From Streptomyces syringium (GTDB lineage Bacteria; Actinomycetota; Actinomycetes; Streptomycetales; Streptomycetaceae): 64,000 bases of DNA. A program made the position numbers and the translations under genes. The notes beneath the pieces are model-generated. The model was not told where the DNA came from, made no database searches, and saw nothing but the letters and a program-made list of their open reading frames with translations. Below, piece after piece: positions 1 to 8,670 of this stretch. How positions within the stretch are numbered: position 1 is the first letter of the stretch; every line of letters begins with the position of its first letter. The stretch is from assembly GCF_017876625.1 (NCBI RefSeq), contig NZ_JAGIOH010000001.1, positions 3,100,001 to 3,164,000 on the forward strand, read 5' to 3'.

Positions 1-1
1 C

Positions 2-1087
2 CGGCTGCCGGCGCCGACCGGCCCGTACGCCGTGGGCACCACCGCCCGGCACCTGGTCGACGACAAGCGGCGGGATCCGTGGCAGCCCGAGCGGGGGCCC
101 CGCGAGGTGATCGTGAGCTTCTGGTACCCGGCCGAACGGGGGCACGGCGGCCGCACGGCACCGCACATGGAGGAGCGCGCGGCGGCCCACTTCGGCTCCG
201 CGACGGGGGCGGGCTCGCTCAACTACGGCGTGCCGGCCGGGAAGGCCGACTGGGCCGCCACGCGTACGCACGCACGCGTGGACGCCCCCGTCGCCCGCGA
301 CTCGGGCAGGCACCCGGTGGTGCTGTACTCGGCGGGCCTGGGCGACCCCCGCACCTGGAACACCGGCCTCGTGGAGGACCTGGCCTCGCGCGGCTATGTG
401 GTCGTGACCGTCGACCACACCTACGACTCGTCGGAAGTGGCCCTGCCCGGCGGGCGGCTGGCGAAGTCCGTCCTCCCCGAGCTGGCCCAAAAGCCCGGTA
501 CCGACATCGGGGCCGTGCTGCGCAAGGCGGTGAAGGCCCGGGTCGACGACACCCGCTTCGTCCTCGACACCCTCGGCGACACCAAGCGGCGCGCGTCCCT
601 CCCGCCGGGTCTCACGAACGCCATGGACCTGCGGCGCGTCGGCATGGCCGGGCACTCCGCGGGCGGCTTCACCGCCCTCCAGACCATGCACGACGACCGC
701 CGGATCCGGGCGGGGATCAACATGGACGGGACGCTGGAGTTCCCCGGGCCGGGCGGCTCCGGGAGCGAGCTGGGCACGGTGGCCCGCGACGGCCTGGACC
801 GGCCGTTCCTGCTGATGGGCACGGAGAGCCCGGACTCCGGCGACCACCACCGGCAGCCGTCGTGGGCGGCCCTGTGGAAGAACTCGACCGGCTGGCGCGG
901 CGACGTGACGCTGCGCGGCTCCCGCCACGGCTCCTACACCGACGCCTCCTCGCAGCTGCCGTCCCTCGCGGCTCAGGGCGCGGTCTCCCCGGAGACCGTC
1001 CGGGAGCGGCTCGGGACGGTGCGTCCGGAGCGGGCGGTGGCGGAGACACGGGGGCATGTCGCCGCGTTCTTCGACCGCTTCCTCTGA
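2..1087 (+). CDS. PAF-acetylhydrolase-like alpha/beta hydrolase (5' truncated by window)
   Basis: Alpha/beta-hydrolase of the platelet-activating-factor acetylhydrolase isoform II type, expected to hydrolyse short acyl esters. The frame is already open at base 2 and reads LPAPTGPYAVGTT, which is the usual N-terminal strand of this family and not a start, so the true start lies before the window. Visible catalytic elements are the nucleophile elbow GHSAGG, an acidic residue in INMDGTLEF, and a histidine in SRHGSY near the C terminus. A conserved VVLYSAGLGDPRTWNTGLV segment precedes the elbow (oxyanion/lid region). The signal peptide, if any, would be outside the window. It ends at a TGA followed about 50 bases later by a very long palindrome that probably terminates it. 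The physiological substrate is unknown. Confidence 0.85.
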   Translation, partial: RLPAPTGPYAVGTTARHLVDDKRRDPWQPERGPREVIVSFWYPAERGHGGRTAPHMEERAAAHFGSATGAGSLNYGVPAGKADWAATRTHARVDAPVARDSGRHPVVLYSAGLGDPRTWNTGLVEDLASRGYVVVTVDHTYDSSEVALPGGRLAKSVLPELAQKPGTDIGAVLRKAVKARVDDTRFVLDTLGDTKRRASLPPGLTNAMDLRRVGMAGHSAGGFTALQTMHDDRRIRAGINMDGTLEFPGPGGSGSELGTVARDGLDRPFLLMGTESPDSGDHHRQPSWAALWKNSTGWRGDVTLRGSRHGSYTDASSQLPSLAAQGAVSPETVRERLGTVRPERAVAETRGHVAAFFDRFL

Positions 1088-1134
1088 CGGCGGGCCGTCT
1101 TTGCCGCCTGCGGCGGCGAGCGCCCTGCGGGCGC

Positions 1135-1204
1135 GTCCTCAAGCGCCGGACGGGCTGGTTGTGGCTGAGCTCAGCCACAACCAGCCCGTCCGGCGCTTGA
1201 GGAC
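1135..1204. repeat. 70-bp perfect palindrome, terminator-like, repeat family copy A
   Basis: The two 35-base arms are exact inverted copies with no loop, centred on GAGCTC at 1167-1172. Outer ends are GTCCTCAAGC and GCTTGAGGAC. It lies between two genes pointing at each other (hydrolase on plus, RpiR regulator on minus) and would form a strong bidirectional terminator. The same outer sequence recurs at 29918-29994, 32321-32420, 34182-34290 and, in variant form, at 57459-57500. GC-rich flanks CGCCCTGCGGGCG are also shared with the other copies. Confidence 0.85.
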
Positions 1205-1251
1205 ACCGCCGCGCAGCGGAGGTGCACCCACCACAGCCCGTAAGGGCAAGG

Positions 1252-2103
1252 TCACTCCACGAACAGCCCCCGCGCAGCGGCCTTCGCGTCGAACTCCTCC
1301 AGCCGCGCCTGCGCATCCGGCAGCGCGTCGCACATCGCCTCCAGCAGCACCCGCCCCAGCAGCATCGGCGCGCACGCCGTGTCGAAGGCGAGGCCCGTGC
1401 CGACGGCGGCGGGGAGCAGATGGTCGGAGTGGCCCGCGACGGGGGCGAAGGTGGAGTCGGCGACGGTGACGACGGTCAGCCCCGCGCCCCGCGCGTACTC
1501 CAGCGCCTCGACCACCTCGCGCGGATGGCGGGGCAGCGCGAAGCACAGCAGGGCGCTCGCCCCCGCCCGTACGGCCGCGTCGATGCGGTCGGCGAGCAGG
1601 GTGCCGCCCTCGTCGAGGAGCCGGACGTCGGGGTGGACCTTGCGGGCGAAGTAGACGAAGCCGCCCGCCTGCGCGGCCGCCGCGCGCAGACCGAGCACGG
1701 GCAGCGGCCGGGACGCGGCGAGCAGCCGCCCGGCCCGGGCGACGGGGGCCGGGTCGGCGAGCAGCGAGGCAAGGTGGCGGAGGTTGTCGATCTCGGCGTG
1801 GACGGCCTGCTGGTACTCGTTGCACGAGCCCTCGCCGGGCGCCTCGGCGGCGGGCACGACATCGCGCAGGTGGCGGCGCAGGGCGGGGTAGCCGTCGAAG
1901 CCGAGGGCGACCGCGAAGCGGGTCACGGACGGCTGGCTGACGCCCGCCAGCTCAGCCAGCTCGACGCTGGAGAGGAAGGGCGCGTCGGCCGCCCGCCGCA
2001 CCATGCAATGGGCGATGCGGCGCTGGGTCGGCGTCAGCCGGTGCCCCTCGAAGAGCTTCTGCAGGCGTGCGGTGGCCTCCGGCTCGCCCCCGGTCTCCGT
2101 CAT
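1252..2103 (-). CDS. MurR/RpiR-family transcriptional regulator
   Basis: Predicted DNA-binding regulator of about 283 residues with an N-terminal HTH_6 domain (roughly residues 15-90, helix-turn-helix around SSVELAELAGVSQPSVTRFA) and a C-terminal SIS sugar-isomerase-like sensor domain (about 120-270, with LGLRAAAAQAGGFVYFARKV and ALLCFALPRHPREVVE). Family members usually sense sugar phosphates or related metabolites. The ATG at 2103 is chosen because GGAGGG sits five bases upstream; an in-frame ATG at 2115 is possible. It lies about 110 bases downstream of the acyl-CoA synthetase on the same strand, so the two may share regulation. The effector is not predictable from sequence. Confidence 0.85.
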   Translation of the reverse strand: MTETGGEPEATARLQKLFEGHRLTPTQRRIAHCMVRRAADAPFLSSVELAELAGVSQPSVTRFAVALGFDGYPALRRHLRDVVPAAEAPGEGSCNEYQQAVHAEIDNLRHLASLLADPAPVARAGRLLAASRPLPVLGLRAAAAQAGGFVYFARKVHPDVRLLDEGGTLLADRIDAAVRAGASALLCFALPRHPREVVEALEYARGAGLTVVTVADSTFAPVAGHSDHLLPAAVGTGLAFDTACAPMLLGRVLLEAMCDALPDAQARLEEFDAKAAARGLFVE

Positions 2104-2211
2104 CGGGCCCTCCATGGTGTTCGACGGTTCACTCGACCTCGGACCTCCATTCAGATGGCCCTGACTCTGCATGAATATATGCAGCGCGCTGCCGCCGTCC
2201 ACTGCGGCGCC

Positions 2212-3582
2212 CTACAGCGGCGGCAGCAGCTTCTTCTGCGGCTTGCCCATCGCGTTGCGCGGCAGCGCCTCCAGGAAGCGGATCCGACGCGGCCGCTTGT
2301 GTACGGACAGATGCCCGGCCACGAAGTCGATCAGCGCCTTCTCGCTCACGTCGTCGGCCACGACATAGGCGACGATCTCCTGGCCCAGGTCCTCGTGCGG
2401 GGCCCCGACGACGGCCGCCTCGCGCACCGCCGGGTGGTCGAGCAGCGCGTTCTCCACCTCGCCCGCCCCGACGCGGTAGCCGCCCGACTTGATCAGGTCG
2501 GTGGAGGCCCGGCCCACGATGCGGTGCGAGCCGTCCGGCTCGATGGCGGCGATGTCGCCGGTGCGGAACCAGCCGTCGTCCGTGTACGAGGCCGCCGTCG
2601 CCTCCGGGCGGCCCAGATACCCGGTGAACAGCGTCGGCCCGGACACCTCCAGCTCGCCGATCTCCGCGCCGTCCTCCGCCACCACGCGCGTCCGCACCCC
2701 GGGCAGCGGCAGCCCGACCGAGCCCGGCCGGCGCTCCCCGTCGGCCCGTGCGGAGACGGTGATCAGGGTCTCGGTCATGCCGTACCGCTCGACGGGCCGC
2801 TGCCCGGTGAGCCGCTCCAGGTCCCGGAAAACGGGCGCGGGCAGGGCCGCGCTGCCAGACACCAGCAGCCGCGCCCCGCTCAGCGCCCGCGCGGCGTCCG
2901 GTTCGCGGACGACGCGGGACCACACGGTCGGCACCCCGAAGTACAGGCTGCCGCCGGCCGCCGCGTACGCCTGCGGGGTCGGCCTGCCCGTGTGCACCAG
3001 GCGGCACCCGGTGCGCAGCGCGCCCAGGACGCCCAGCACGAGGCCGTGCACATGGAAGAGCGGCAGCCCGTGCACGAGCGTGTCCTCAGCCGTCCACTGC
3101 CAGGCCTCCGCGAGCCCGTCCAGGCCCGCCGCCACCGCGCCGCGCGGGATCAGCGCCCCCTTGGGCGCCCCCGTCGTGCCGGAGGTGTAGAGGATCAGCG
3201 CGGTCGCCTTCGGGTCCTCCGCGACGGCGGAGAAGTCGGCGCGCTCCCGCAGGTCCACCGGAACGTCGGCGTCCGCCTCGCCGCCCAGGACGAGTTCGGC
3301 GCCGGAGTCCCGCAGGATGTGCTCCCGCTCCGCGGGCCCGGCATCGGGCGGCAGCGGCACCACGGGCACACCGGCGAGCAGCCCGCCCACGACGGCCACG
3401 ACCGTCGCCGCGGTCGCGTCGGCCCGCACGGCCGCGGAGGCCGCGCCCGCGATCCGGGACGCCACGGCGCCCGCGGCGCCCAGGAGTTCCTCCCGCGAGA
3501 GGGACTGCCCGGCGACGGTCAGGGCATCCGCCCGGTCGCCGGCCCCGGGCCCGGCGAGGGACGACAGCAGAGGTTCGGGCAC
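2212..3582 (-). CDS. AMP-forming acyl-CoA synthetase, MatB (malonyl-CoA synthetase)-like
   Basis: ANL-superfamily adenylate-forming enzyme of 456 residues. Core motifs are all present: the P-loop ILYTSGTTGAPKGA, YGMTET, the DGWFRTGD adenylate-binding stretch, hinge region GRASTDLIKSGGYRVGAGE, and the catalytic lysine in PRNAMGKPQKK. The short length, the N-terminal region and the segment PLFHVHGLVLGVLG resemble Streptomyces malonyl/methylmalonyl-CoA synthetases (MatB) more than long-chain fatty-acid ligases, so small dicarboxylic acids are the likely substrates; this is inference. GTG start at 3582 is preceded by AAGGAG at a spacing of six. It is followed on the same strand by the RpiR regulator. 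Confidence 0.82.
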   Translation of the reverse strand: MPEPLLSSLAGPGAGDRADALTVAGQSLSREELLGAAGAVASRIAGAASAAVRADATAATVVAVVGGLLAGVPVVPLPPDAGPAEREHILRDSGAELVLGGEADADVPVDLRERADFSAVAEDPKATALILYTSGTTGAPKGALIPRGAVAAGLDGLAEAWQWTAEDTLVHGLPLFHVHGLVLGVLGALRTGCRLVHTGRPTPQAYAAAGGSLYFGVPTVWSRVVREPDAARALSGARLLVSGSAALPAPVFRDLERLTGQRPVERYGMTETLITVSARADGERRPGSVGLPLPGVRTRVVAEDGAEIGELEVSGPTLFTGYLGRPEATAASYTDDGWFRTGDIAAIEPDGSHRIVGRASTDLIKSGGYRVGAGEVENALLDHPAVREAAVVGAPHEDLGQEIVAYVVADDVSEKALIDFVAGHLSVHKRPRRIRFLEALPRNAMGKPQKKLLPPL

Positions 3583-3691
3583 GGACTGCTCCTTCCACGG
3601 GGGCCCACGCGCGCGCGGGGACTTCCCCTACTGCGGATACGGGTGCTGGCCCCACTGACCGCGGGGCCCCAGTGACCGTACCGTTGCGGGC

Positions 3692-4126
3692 ATGATGGCC
3701 CGCGACCCCGAGCTGAAAAAGGAACTCGACGCGACCCTCCAGACCCGTAAGGAGCTGGGGCCGGAGTACGAGTCGGAACTCATCGAAGCTTTCCTGGAAA
3801 AGGTCGAGCGGAAAGTCGAGCAGAAGCTCGACGGCACGGTCGACAAGCGGGTGCGACGGCACCTCGCCGAACAACAGATGACGGTCGCCCGCGGCGGCCG
3901 TCCCCGCGCGGGCGACCCCGACCCGGGCGGCTTCGGCGAGCGCTTCGGCTTCGCCGCGGTCTCCCTGGTCCTGGCGATCCCGCTGTCCGCCATTGCCGTC
4001 GTCAACGCGGGCCTGTCCGGCCTGCTGGTGAGCTGGGCGGGCATCGTCGGCGTCAACGTGGCCCAGTCGGCGGGAGGTTTCCCCTGGCGGCGCGGCCGCA
4101 AGAAGGAAGAACCCGACTGGGAGTAG
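3692..4126 (+). CDS. Small conserved integral membrane protein
   Basis: 144-residue protein of unknown function. The N-terminal half is strongly charged and helical (ELKKELDATLQTRKELG, then EAFLEKVERKVEQKLDGTVDKRV), likely coiled coil and cytosolic. The C-terminal half has two adjacent hydrophobic helices (about residues 83-103 and 105-125) ending in a basic tail RRGRKKEE, consistent with a two-pass inner-membrane protein. Two ATG codons lie in tandem at 3692 and 3695; no strong ribosome binding site separates them. It stands alone between the acyl-CoA synthetase (divergent) and cystathionine beta-synthase (convergent). Confidence 0.75.
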   Translation: MMARDPELKKELDATLQTRKELGPEYESELIEAFLEKVERKVEQKLDGTVDKRVRRHLAEQQMTVARGGRPRAGDPDPGGFGERFGFAAVSLVLAIPLSAIAVVNAGLSGLLVSWAGIVGVNVAQSAGGFPWRRGRKKEEPDWE

Positions 4127-4127
4127 A

Positions 4128-4180
4128 GGGGACCGCCGCACCACCGGCCGGGGCCGGGGGTCGGGACGACGGCGGTCCCC
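4128..4180. terminator. Long-loop hairpin after membrane protein gene
   Basis: GGGGACCGCCG at 4128-4138 pairs with CGGCGGTCCCC at 4170-4180, an 11-bp perfect stem that starts two bases after the stop codon. The neighbouring cystathionine beta-synthase gene ends at 4399 on the other strand, so the hairpin could also limit antisense read-through. About 200 further bases up to 4398 hold nothing else recognised. Confidence 0.55.
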
Positions 4181-4398
4181 CATCAGGACGCGGTCCGAAC
4201 CGGCCGGGCCGGCGTCCGGGCGGCCTCGGAGTCCGGGAGCCGCTCCGGAATTCCTGCCGCCGTTCGTGGGTGCCGGCCCGGGCGGGAAGCCCGTGCCGAC
4301 ACCCCTCACTATGCCGGGCCGTTGTTAAGTCCGTGCGGCGAGCACGTGACTTGTACGTGCCTTTGACGGCCCGTTCGCCGGCCGGCGGACCACCGGCG

Positions 4399-5790
4399 TT
4401 ACTTGGAGCCCGCGCCTTCCGCCAGGAAGGCCAGCAGGTCCTGACGGCTCACCACACCGGTCGGCTTGCCCTCGACGAGGACGACCGCCGCGTCGGCCTG
4501 GCCGAGTACGGCCATCAGGTCACCGACCGGCTCGCCGGAGCCGACCTGCGGCAGCGGCGGGCACATGTGCTTCTCCAGCGGGTCGGAGAGGGAGGCGCGC
4601 TGGGCGAAGAGGGCGTCCAGCAGCTCGCGCTCCACGACCGAGCCGATGACCTCGGCGGCCATGACATCGGGGTGCCCCGCTCCCGGCTTCACGATGGGCA
4701 TCTGCGAGACGCCGTACTCGCGGAGCACCTCGATGGCCTCACCCACGGTCTCCTCGGGGTGCATGTGCACCAGCGAGGGCATGTCGCCCTCCTTGCGGCG
4801 CAGCACGTCGGCGACGCGCGCGGCGTCGCCGGCCTCCTCGAGGAAGCCGTAGTCCGCCATCCACTCGTCGTTGAAGATCTTGCTGAGGTAGCCGCGGCCG
4901 CTGTCGGGCAGCAGGACGACGACCACGTCGTCCGGGCCGAGGCCCTCGGCCGCCCGCAGGGCGCTGACGACCGCCATGCCGCAGGAGCCGCCGACGAGCA
5001 GGCCCTCCTCCTTGGCGAGACGGCGCGTCATCTGGAAGGCGTCCTTGTCGGAGACCGCGATGATCTCGTCGGTCACCGTGCCGTCGTAGGCGGACGGCCA
5101 GAAGTCCTCACCGACGCCCTCGATCAGGTACGGACGGCCGGAGCCGCCGCTGTAGACCGAGCCCTCCGGGTCCGAGCCGATGACCTTGACCCGGCCGCCG
5201 CTGATCTCCTTGAGGTAGCGGCCAGTGCCGCTGATCGTGCCGCCGGTGCCGACGCCCGCGACGAAGTGGGTGATCTTCCCCGCCGTCTGCTCCCACAGCT
5301 CGGGGCCGGTGGACTCGTAGTGGGAGAGGGGGTTGTTCGGGTTGCTGTACTGGTCCGGCTTCCAGGCGTTGGGCGTCTCCGCGACGAGCCGGTCGGACAC
5401 GTTGTAGTAGGAGTCCGGGTGCTCGGGGTCCACCGCGGTCGGGCAGACCACGACCTCCGCACCGTACGCCCGCAGCACATTGATCTTGTCAGTGGAGACC
5501 TTGTCCGGGCAGACGAAGATGCACTTGTAACCCTTCTGCTGAGCCACGATCGCAAGGCCCACACCCGTGTTGCCGGACGTCGGCTCGACGATCGTGCCGC
5601 CGGGCTTCAGCTCCCCGGACTTCTCGGCGGCCTCGATCATCCGCACGGCGATACGGTCCTTCACCGAGCCGCCGGGGTTGAAGTACTCGATCTTGGCAAG
5701 CACGGTGGCTTGAAGGCCTTCGGTCACGCTGTTGAGCTTCACGAGCGGGGTGTTGCCAACGAGCTCAATCATCGAATCGTGATACTGCAC
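4399..5790 (-). CDS. Cystathionine beta-synthase
   Basis: PLP enzyme of about 463 residues that condenses serine (or an activated serine) with homocysteine in transsulfuration. The N-terminal fold-type II catalytic domain contains VGNTPLVKLN, the PLP-lysine segment GGSVKDR, PTSGNTGVGLA and the phosphate-binding loop GVGTGGTISGTGRYLKE. The C terminus (about 335-460) carries a tandem CBS pair, seen as two repeats starting near DMPSLVHMHPEETV and GSGEPVGDLMAVLG. GTG at 5790 is chosen because GGAG lies six bases upstream and the encoded VQYHDSMIELVGNTPL matches the family N terminus; upstream in-frame codons lack a binding site. Cysteine synthase activity cannot be excluded, but the CBS pair favours this call. 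Confidence 0.92.
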   Translation of the reverse strand: MQYHDSMIELVGNTPLVKLNSVTEGLQATVLAKIEYFNPGGSVKDRIAVRMIEAAEKSGELKPGGTIVEPTSGNTGVGLAIVAQQKGYKCIFVCPDKVSTDKINVLRAYGAEVVVCPTAVDPEHPDSYYNVSDRLVAETPNAWKPDQYSNPNNPLSHYESTGPELWEQTAGKITHFVAGVGTGGTISGTGRYLKEISGGRVKVIGSDPEGSVYSGGSGRPYLIEGVGEDFWPSAYDGTVTDEIIAVSDKDAFQMTRRLAKEEGLLVGGSCGMAVVSALRAAEGLGPDDVVVVLLPDSGRGYLSKIFNDEWMADYGFLEEAGDAARVADVLRRKEGDMPSLVHMHPEETVGEAIEVLREYGVSQMPIVKPGAGHPDVMAAEVIGSVVERELLDALFAQRASLSDPLEKHMCPPLPQVGSGEPVGDLMAVLGQADAAVVLVEGKPTGVVSRQDLLAFLAEGAGSK

Positions 5791-5961
5791 GGTGATCTCC
5801 GCGGTCGGGGGTACTAGCGGTCGTCGCGTACCCATACATCCAGCCTATTGCGCCGCCGAGTGCACTAGCGGCGCGTTGCGCGGGCGGGCGCTCGGGGCAA
5901 CAAGCTGTTAGCACGGTCGGGCAAGGGTGCACGGCGGTGGATCGGGAGGAGGCCCGGGCCT

Positions 5962-6990
5962 ATGTCCATGTCGAGGGCGAGGGTCGCACGGCGGATCGCG
6001 GCCGCCGCCGCGTACGGCGGTGGCGGGGTCGGACTGCTGGGCGGGGCGGCGCTGGGCGTACTGCTCACGGAGGTCGCGCTGGCCAGGCGGGTGGTCGGCG
6101 GGCACAACGACGCCCCGCCGCGCGCGGACGGCCGCTACGGCTCCTCGTTCGTCCACCGGCTGGGCCACGAGCCGCTGCTGCTGGGCGTGCTCGGCGACTC
6201 CACGGCCGCCGGGCAGGGCGTGCACCGCCCCCGGCAGACGCCGGGGGCCCTGCTGGCCTCGGGGCTCGCCGCGGTCGCGGAGCGGCCCGTGGAGCTGCGC
6301 AACGTGGCACTGTCGGGTGCGCAGTCGCACGACCTGGAGCGGCAGGTCACGATGCTGCTGTCCGACCCGGCGCGGACCCCCGACGTCTGCGTGATCATGA
6401 TCGGCGCGAACGACGTCACCCACCGGATGCCCTTCGCCCGGTCCGTGCGGCTGCTCTCCGACGCCGTGCGCAGACTGCGCGAGGCGGGCTGCGAGGTGGT
6501 CGTGGGCACCTGCCCCGACCTGGGCACCATCGAGCCGGTGTACCAGCCGCTGCGCTGGCTGGCCCGGAAGCTGAGCCGCCAGCTGGCGGCGGCGCAGACC
6601 ATAGGGGTGCTGGAGGCGGGCGGCCGCACGGTGTCACTGGGCGCGCTGCTGGGGCCCGAGTTCGAGCAGAACCCGCGGGAGCTGTTCGGGCCGGACAACT
6701 ACCACCCCTCGGCCGAGGGGTACGCGACGGCGGCCATGGCGGTGCTGCCGACCCTGTGCGCGGCGCTGGGCTTCTGGCCGGAGGACGAGGAGCGGCCGGA
6801 CGCGACCCGCCGCGAGGGCATCCTGCCCGTGGCCCGGGCGGCCGCGGAGGCGGCGGCCGAGGGCGGCACCGAGGTCACGGCGGCCCGCGGCCGGTGGGCC
6901 CTGCTCAAGCACCGCAGGCGGCGGCGCCTGCCCGCGCACACGGAGGCCACGCCCCACCACGTCTGGTCCCGGGCACGGCGCGAGGCGTGA
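5962..6990 (+). CDS. SGNH/GDSL-family hydrolase, membrane-anchored
   Basis: 342-residue esterase/lipase-type enzyme. An N-terminal hydrophobic, glycine-rich helix (about residues 10-35) suggests a membrane anchor or uncleaved signal, placing the enzyme outside the membrane. SGNH blocks are clear: LLGVLGDSTAAGQGV (block I serine), an NVALSGAQS glycine block, VIMIGANDVTH (block III asparagine), and DNYHPSAEGYATAA (block V Asp-His). The C terminus is basic and alanine-rich and of no known function. Start ATG at 5962 follows GGGAGGAGG. It is divergent from cystathionine beta-synthase across about 170 bases. The substrate is unknown; envelope acyl esters are plausible. Confidence 0.87.
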   Translation: MSMSRARVARRIAAAAAYGGGGVGLLGGAALGVLLTEVALARRVVGGHNDAPPRADGRYGSSFVHRLGHEPLLLGVLGDSTAAGQGVHRPRQTPGALLASGLAAVAERPVELRNVALSGAQSHDLERQVTMLLSDPARTPDVCVIMIGANDVTHRMPFARSVRLLSDAVRRLREAGCEVVVGTCPDLGTIEPVYQPLRWLARKLSRQLAAAQTIGVLEAGGRTVSLGALLGPEFEQNPRELFGPDNYHPSAEGYATAAMAVLPTLCAALGFWPEDEERPDATRREGILPVARAAAEAAAEGGTEVTAARGRWALLKHRRRRRLPAHTEATPHHVWSRARREA

Positions 6991-7190
6991 GCGGCGGGGG
7001 CGTGGGCCGGGGGCGGTCGCCGCACAGCCGGGCGACCACCCCGGCCACCCGCCCCCACCCGCACGCGCCCCGCCCGCCTGAGCAGCCGCTTAGAAAAGAG
7101 GCCCGCATCACAGCGCGCAGTCGGTGACCATGGCCCTACGTGCGGGTAACTTCCAGTTGAGTCCAGCCTTTCGCGCCCCTTGGAGCCGTG

Positions 7191-8411
7191 ATGCCCGAAG
7201 CCGTGATCGTCTCAACCGCCCGCTCCCCCATCGGCCGCGCCTTCAAGGGCTCGCTGAAGGACCTGCGCCCCGACGATCTGACCGCCACGATCATCCAGGC
7301 GGCGCTCGCCAAGATCCCCGAGCTCGACCCGCGCGACATCGACGACCTGATGCTCGGCTGCGGTCTGCCCGGCGGCGAGCAGGGCCACAACCTGGGCCGC
7401 ATCGTGGCCGTGCAGATGGGCATGGACCACCTGCCGGGCTGCACGATCACCCGTTACTGTTCCTCGTCGCTCCAGACCTCGCGGATGGCGCTGCACGCCA
7501 TCAAGGCGGGCGAGGGCGACGTCTTCATCTCGGCGGGCGTCGAGATGGTCTCCCGGTCCGTCAACGGCTCCTCCGACGGCATGCCCGGCACCCACAACCC
7601 GCTCTTCGCGGACGCCGAGGCCCGCACCGCCGAGCGCGCCGCGCAGGAGGGCACAAACTGGCACGACCCGCGCGAGGACGGCCTCGTACCGGACGCGTAC
7701 ATCGCGATGGGGCAGACGGCCGAGAACCTGGCCCGCCTCAAGGGCGTCACCCGCCAGGACATGGACGAGTTCGGCGTACGGTCGCAGAACCTCGCCGAGG
7801 AGGCCCTCAAGAACGGCTTCTGGGCGCGCGAGATCACCCCGGTCACCACCCCGGACGGCACGGTCGTCTCGAAGGACGACGGCCCGCGCGCGGGCGTGAC
7901 CCTGGAGGGCGTCTCGGGTCTGAAGCCCGCCTTCCGCCCCGACGGTCTGATCACGGCGGCCAACTGCTGCCCGCTCAACGACGGCGCCGCCGCGCTGGTG
8001 ATCATGTCCGACACCAAGGCGCGCGAGCTGGGCCTGACCCCGCTCGCCCGGATCGTCTCGACCGGCGTCTCGGGCCTGTCCCCCGAGATCATGGGCTACG
8101 GCCCGGTGGAGGCCAGCAAGCAGGCCCTGAAGCGGGCCGGCCTGGGCATCGGCGACATCGACCTGGTCGAGATCAACGAGGCGTTCGCGGCGCAGGTCAT
8201 CCCCTCGTACCGGGACCTCGGCATCGACCTGGACCGGCTGAACGTCAACGGCGGTGCCATCGCCGTGGGTCACCCCTTCGGTATGACCGGCGCGCGCATC
8301 ACGGGCACGCTCATCAACTCGCTCCAGTTCCACGACAAGCAGTTCGGCCTGGAAACGATGTGCGTGGGCGGCGGCCAGGGCATGGCGATGGTGATCGAGC
8401 GGCTGAGCTGA
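7191..8411 (+). CDS. Thiolase / acetyl-CoA C-acyltransferase
   Basis: 406-residue thiolase that joins or cleaves acyl-CoAs, in beta-oxidation or acetoacetyl-CoA formation. The acylated cysteine is in TRYCSSSLQTSRMA, the His motif in GGAIAVGHPFGMTGAR, and the second catalytic cysteine in CVGGGQGMAMV; NEAFAAQ is also conserved. A GTG at 7188 directly precedes the ATG at 7191; the ATG is preferred because GGAG at 7182-7185 is then at five-base spacing. The gene is monocistronic, followed by a strong hairpin at 8484. Family knowledge supports thiolase; the chain-length preference is not readable. Confidence 0.93.
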   Translation: MPEAVIVSTARSPIGRAFKGSLKDLRPDDLTATIIQAALAKIPELDPRDIDDLMLGCGLPGGEQGHNLGRIVAVQMGMDHLPGCTITRYCSSSLQTSRMALHAIKAGEGDVFISAGVEMVSRSVNGSSDGMPGTHNPLFADAEARTAERAAQEGTNWHDPREDGLVPDAYIAMGQTAENLARLKGVTRQDMDEFGVRSQNLAEEALKNGFWAREITPVTTPDGTVVSKDDGPRAGVTLEGVSGLKPAFRPDGLITAANCCPLNDGAAALVIMSDTKARELGLTPLARIVSTGVSGLSPEIMGYGPVEASKQALKRAGLGIGDIDLVEINEAFAAQVIPSYRDLGIDLDRLNVNGGAIAVGHPFGMTGARITGTLINSLQFHDKQFGLETMCVGGGQGMAMVIERLS

Positions 8412-8483
8412 CCTGCGGGTCTGTCGAGCGACGCACATCTGACCCCATATCGGCCTCCGGCGTGGCCGTGCGGGAACGTGACC

Positions 8484-8524
8484 GAATCTCCCCCAGGATG
8501 TGACCAACGTCCCGGGGGAGATTC
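8484..8524. terminator. Hairpin after thiolase gene
   Basis: GAATCTCCCCC at 8484-8494 and GGGGGAGATTC at 8514-8524 form an 11-bp perfect stem with a 19-base loop, about 70 bases past the thiolase stop and upstream of the next gene on the same strand. Confidence 0.6.
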
Positions 8525-8670
8525 GTTTCCCCAGGTCAGAGTCGTTGAAGGAACAACGTCCAGGCCCTTGGGCCCGCCCGTTTCATGACGTTTTGCACTA
8601 CGCTCCGGGGGCATCGCGCGCGAAGCTGAGGTAGGAATTCGGGGGATCTATTGCAACCGGGAGTACGTCA

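Noticed and set aside
1222..3675. An 800-residue open frame opposite the RpiR and MatB-like genes
   Set aside because: No domain, no binding site, and both minus-strand genes are well supported.
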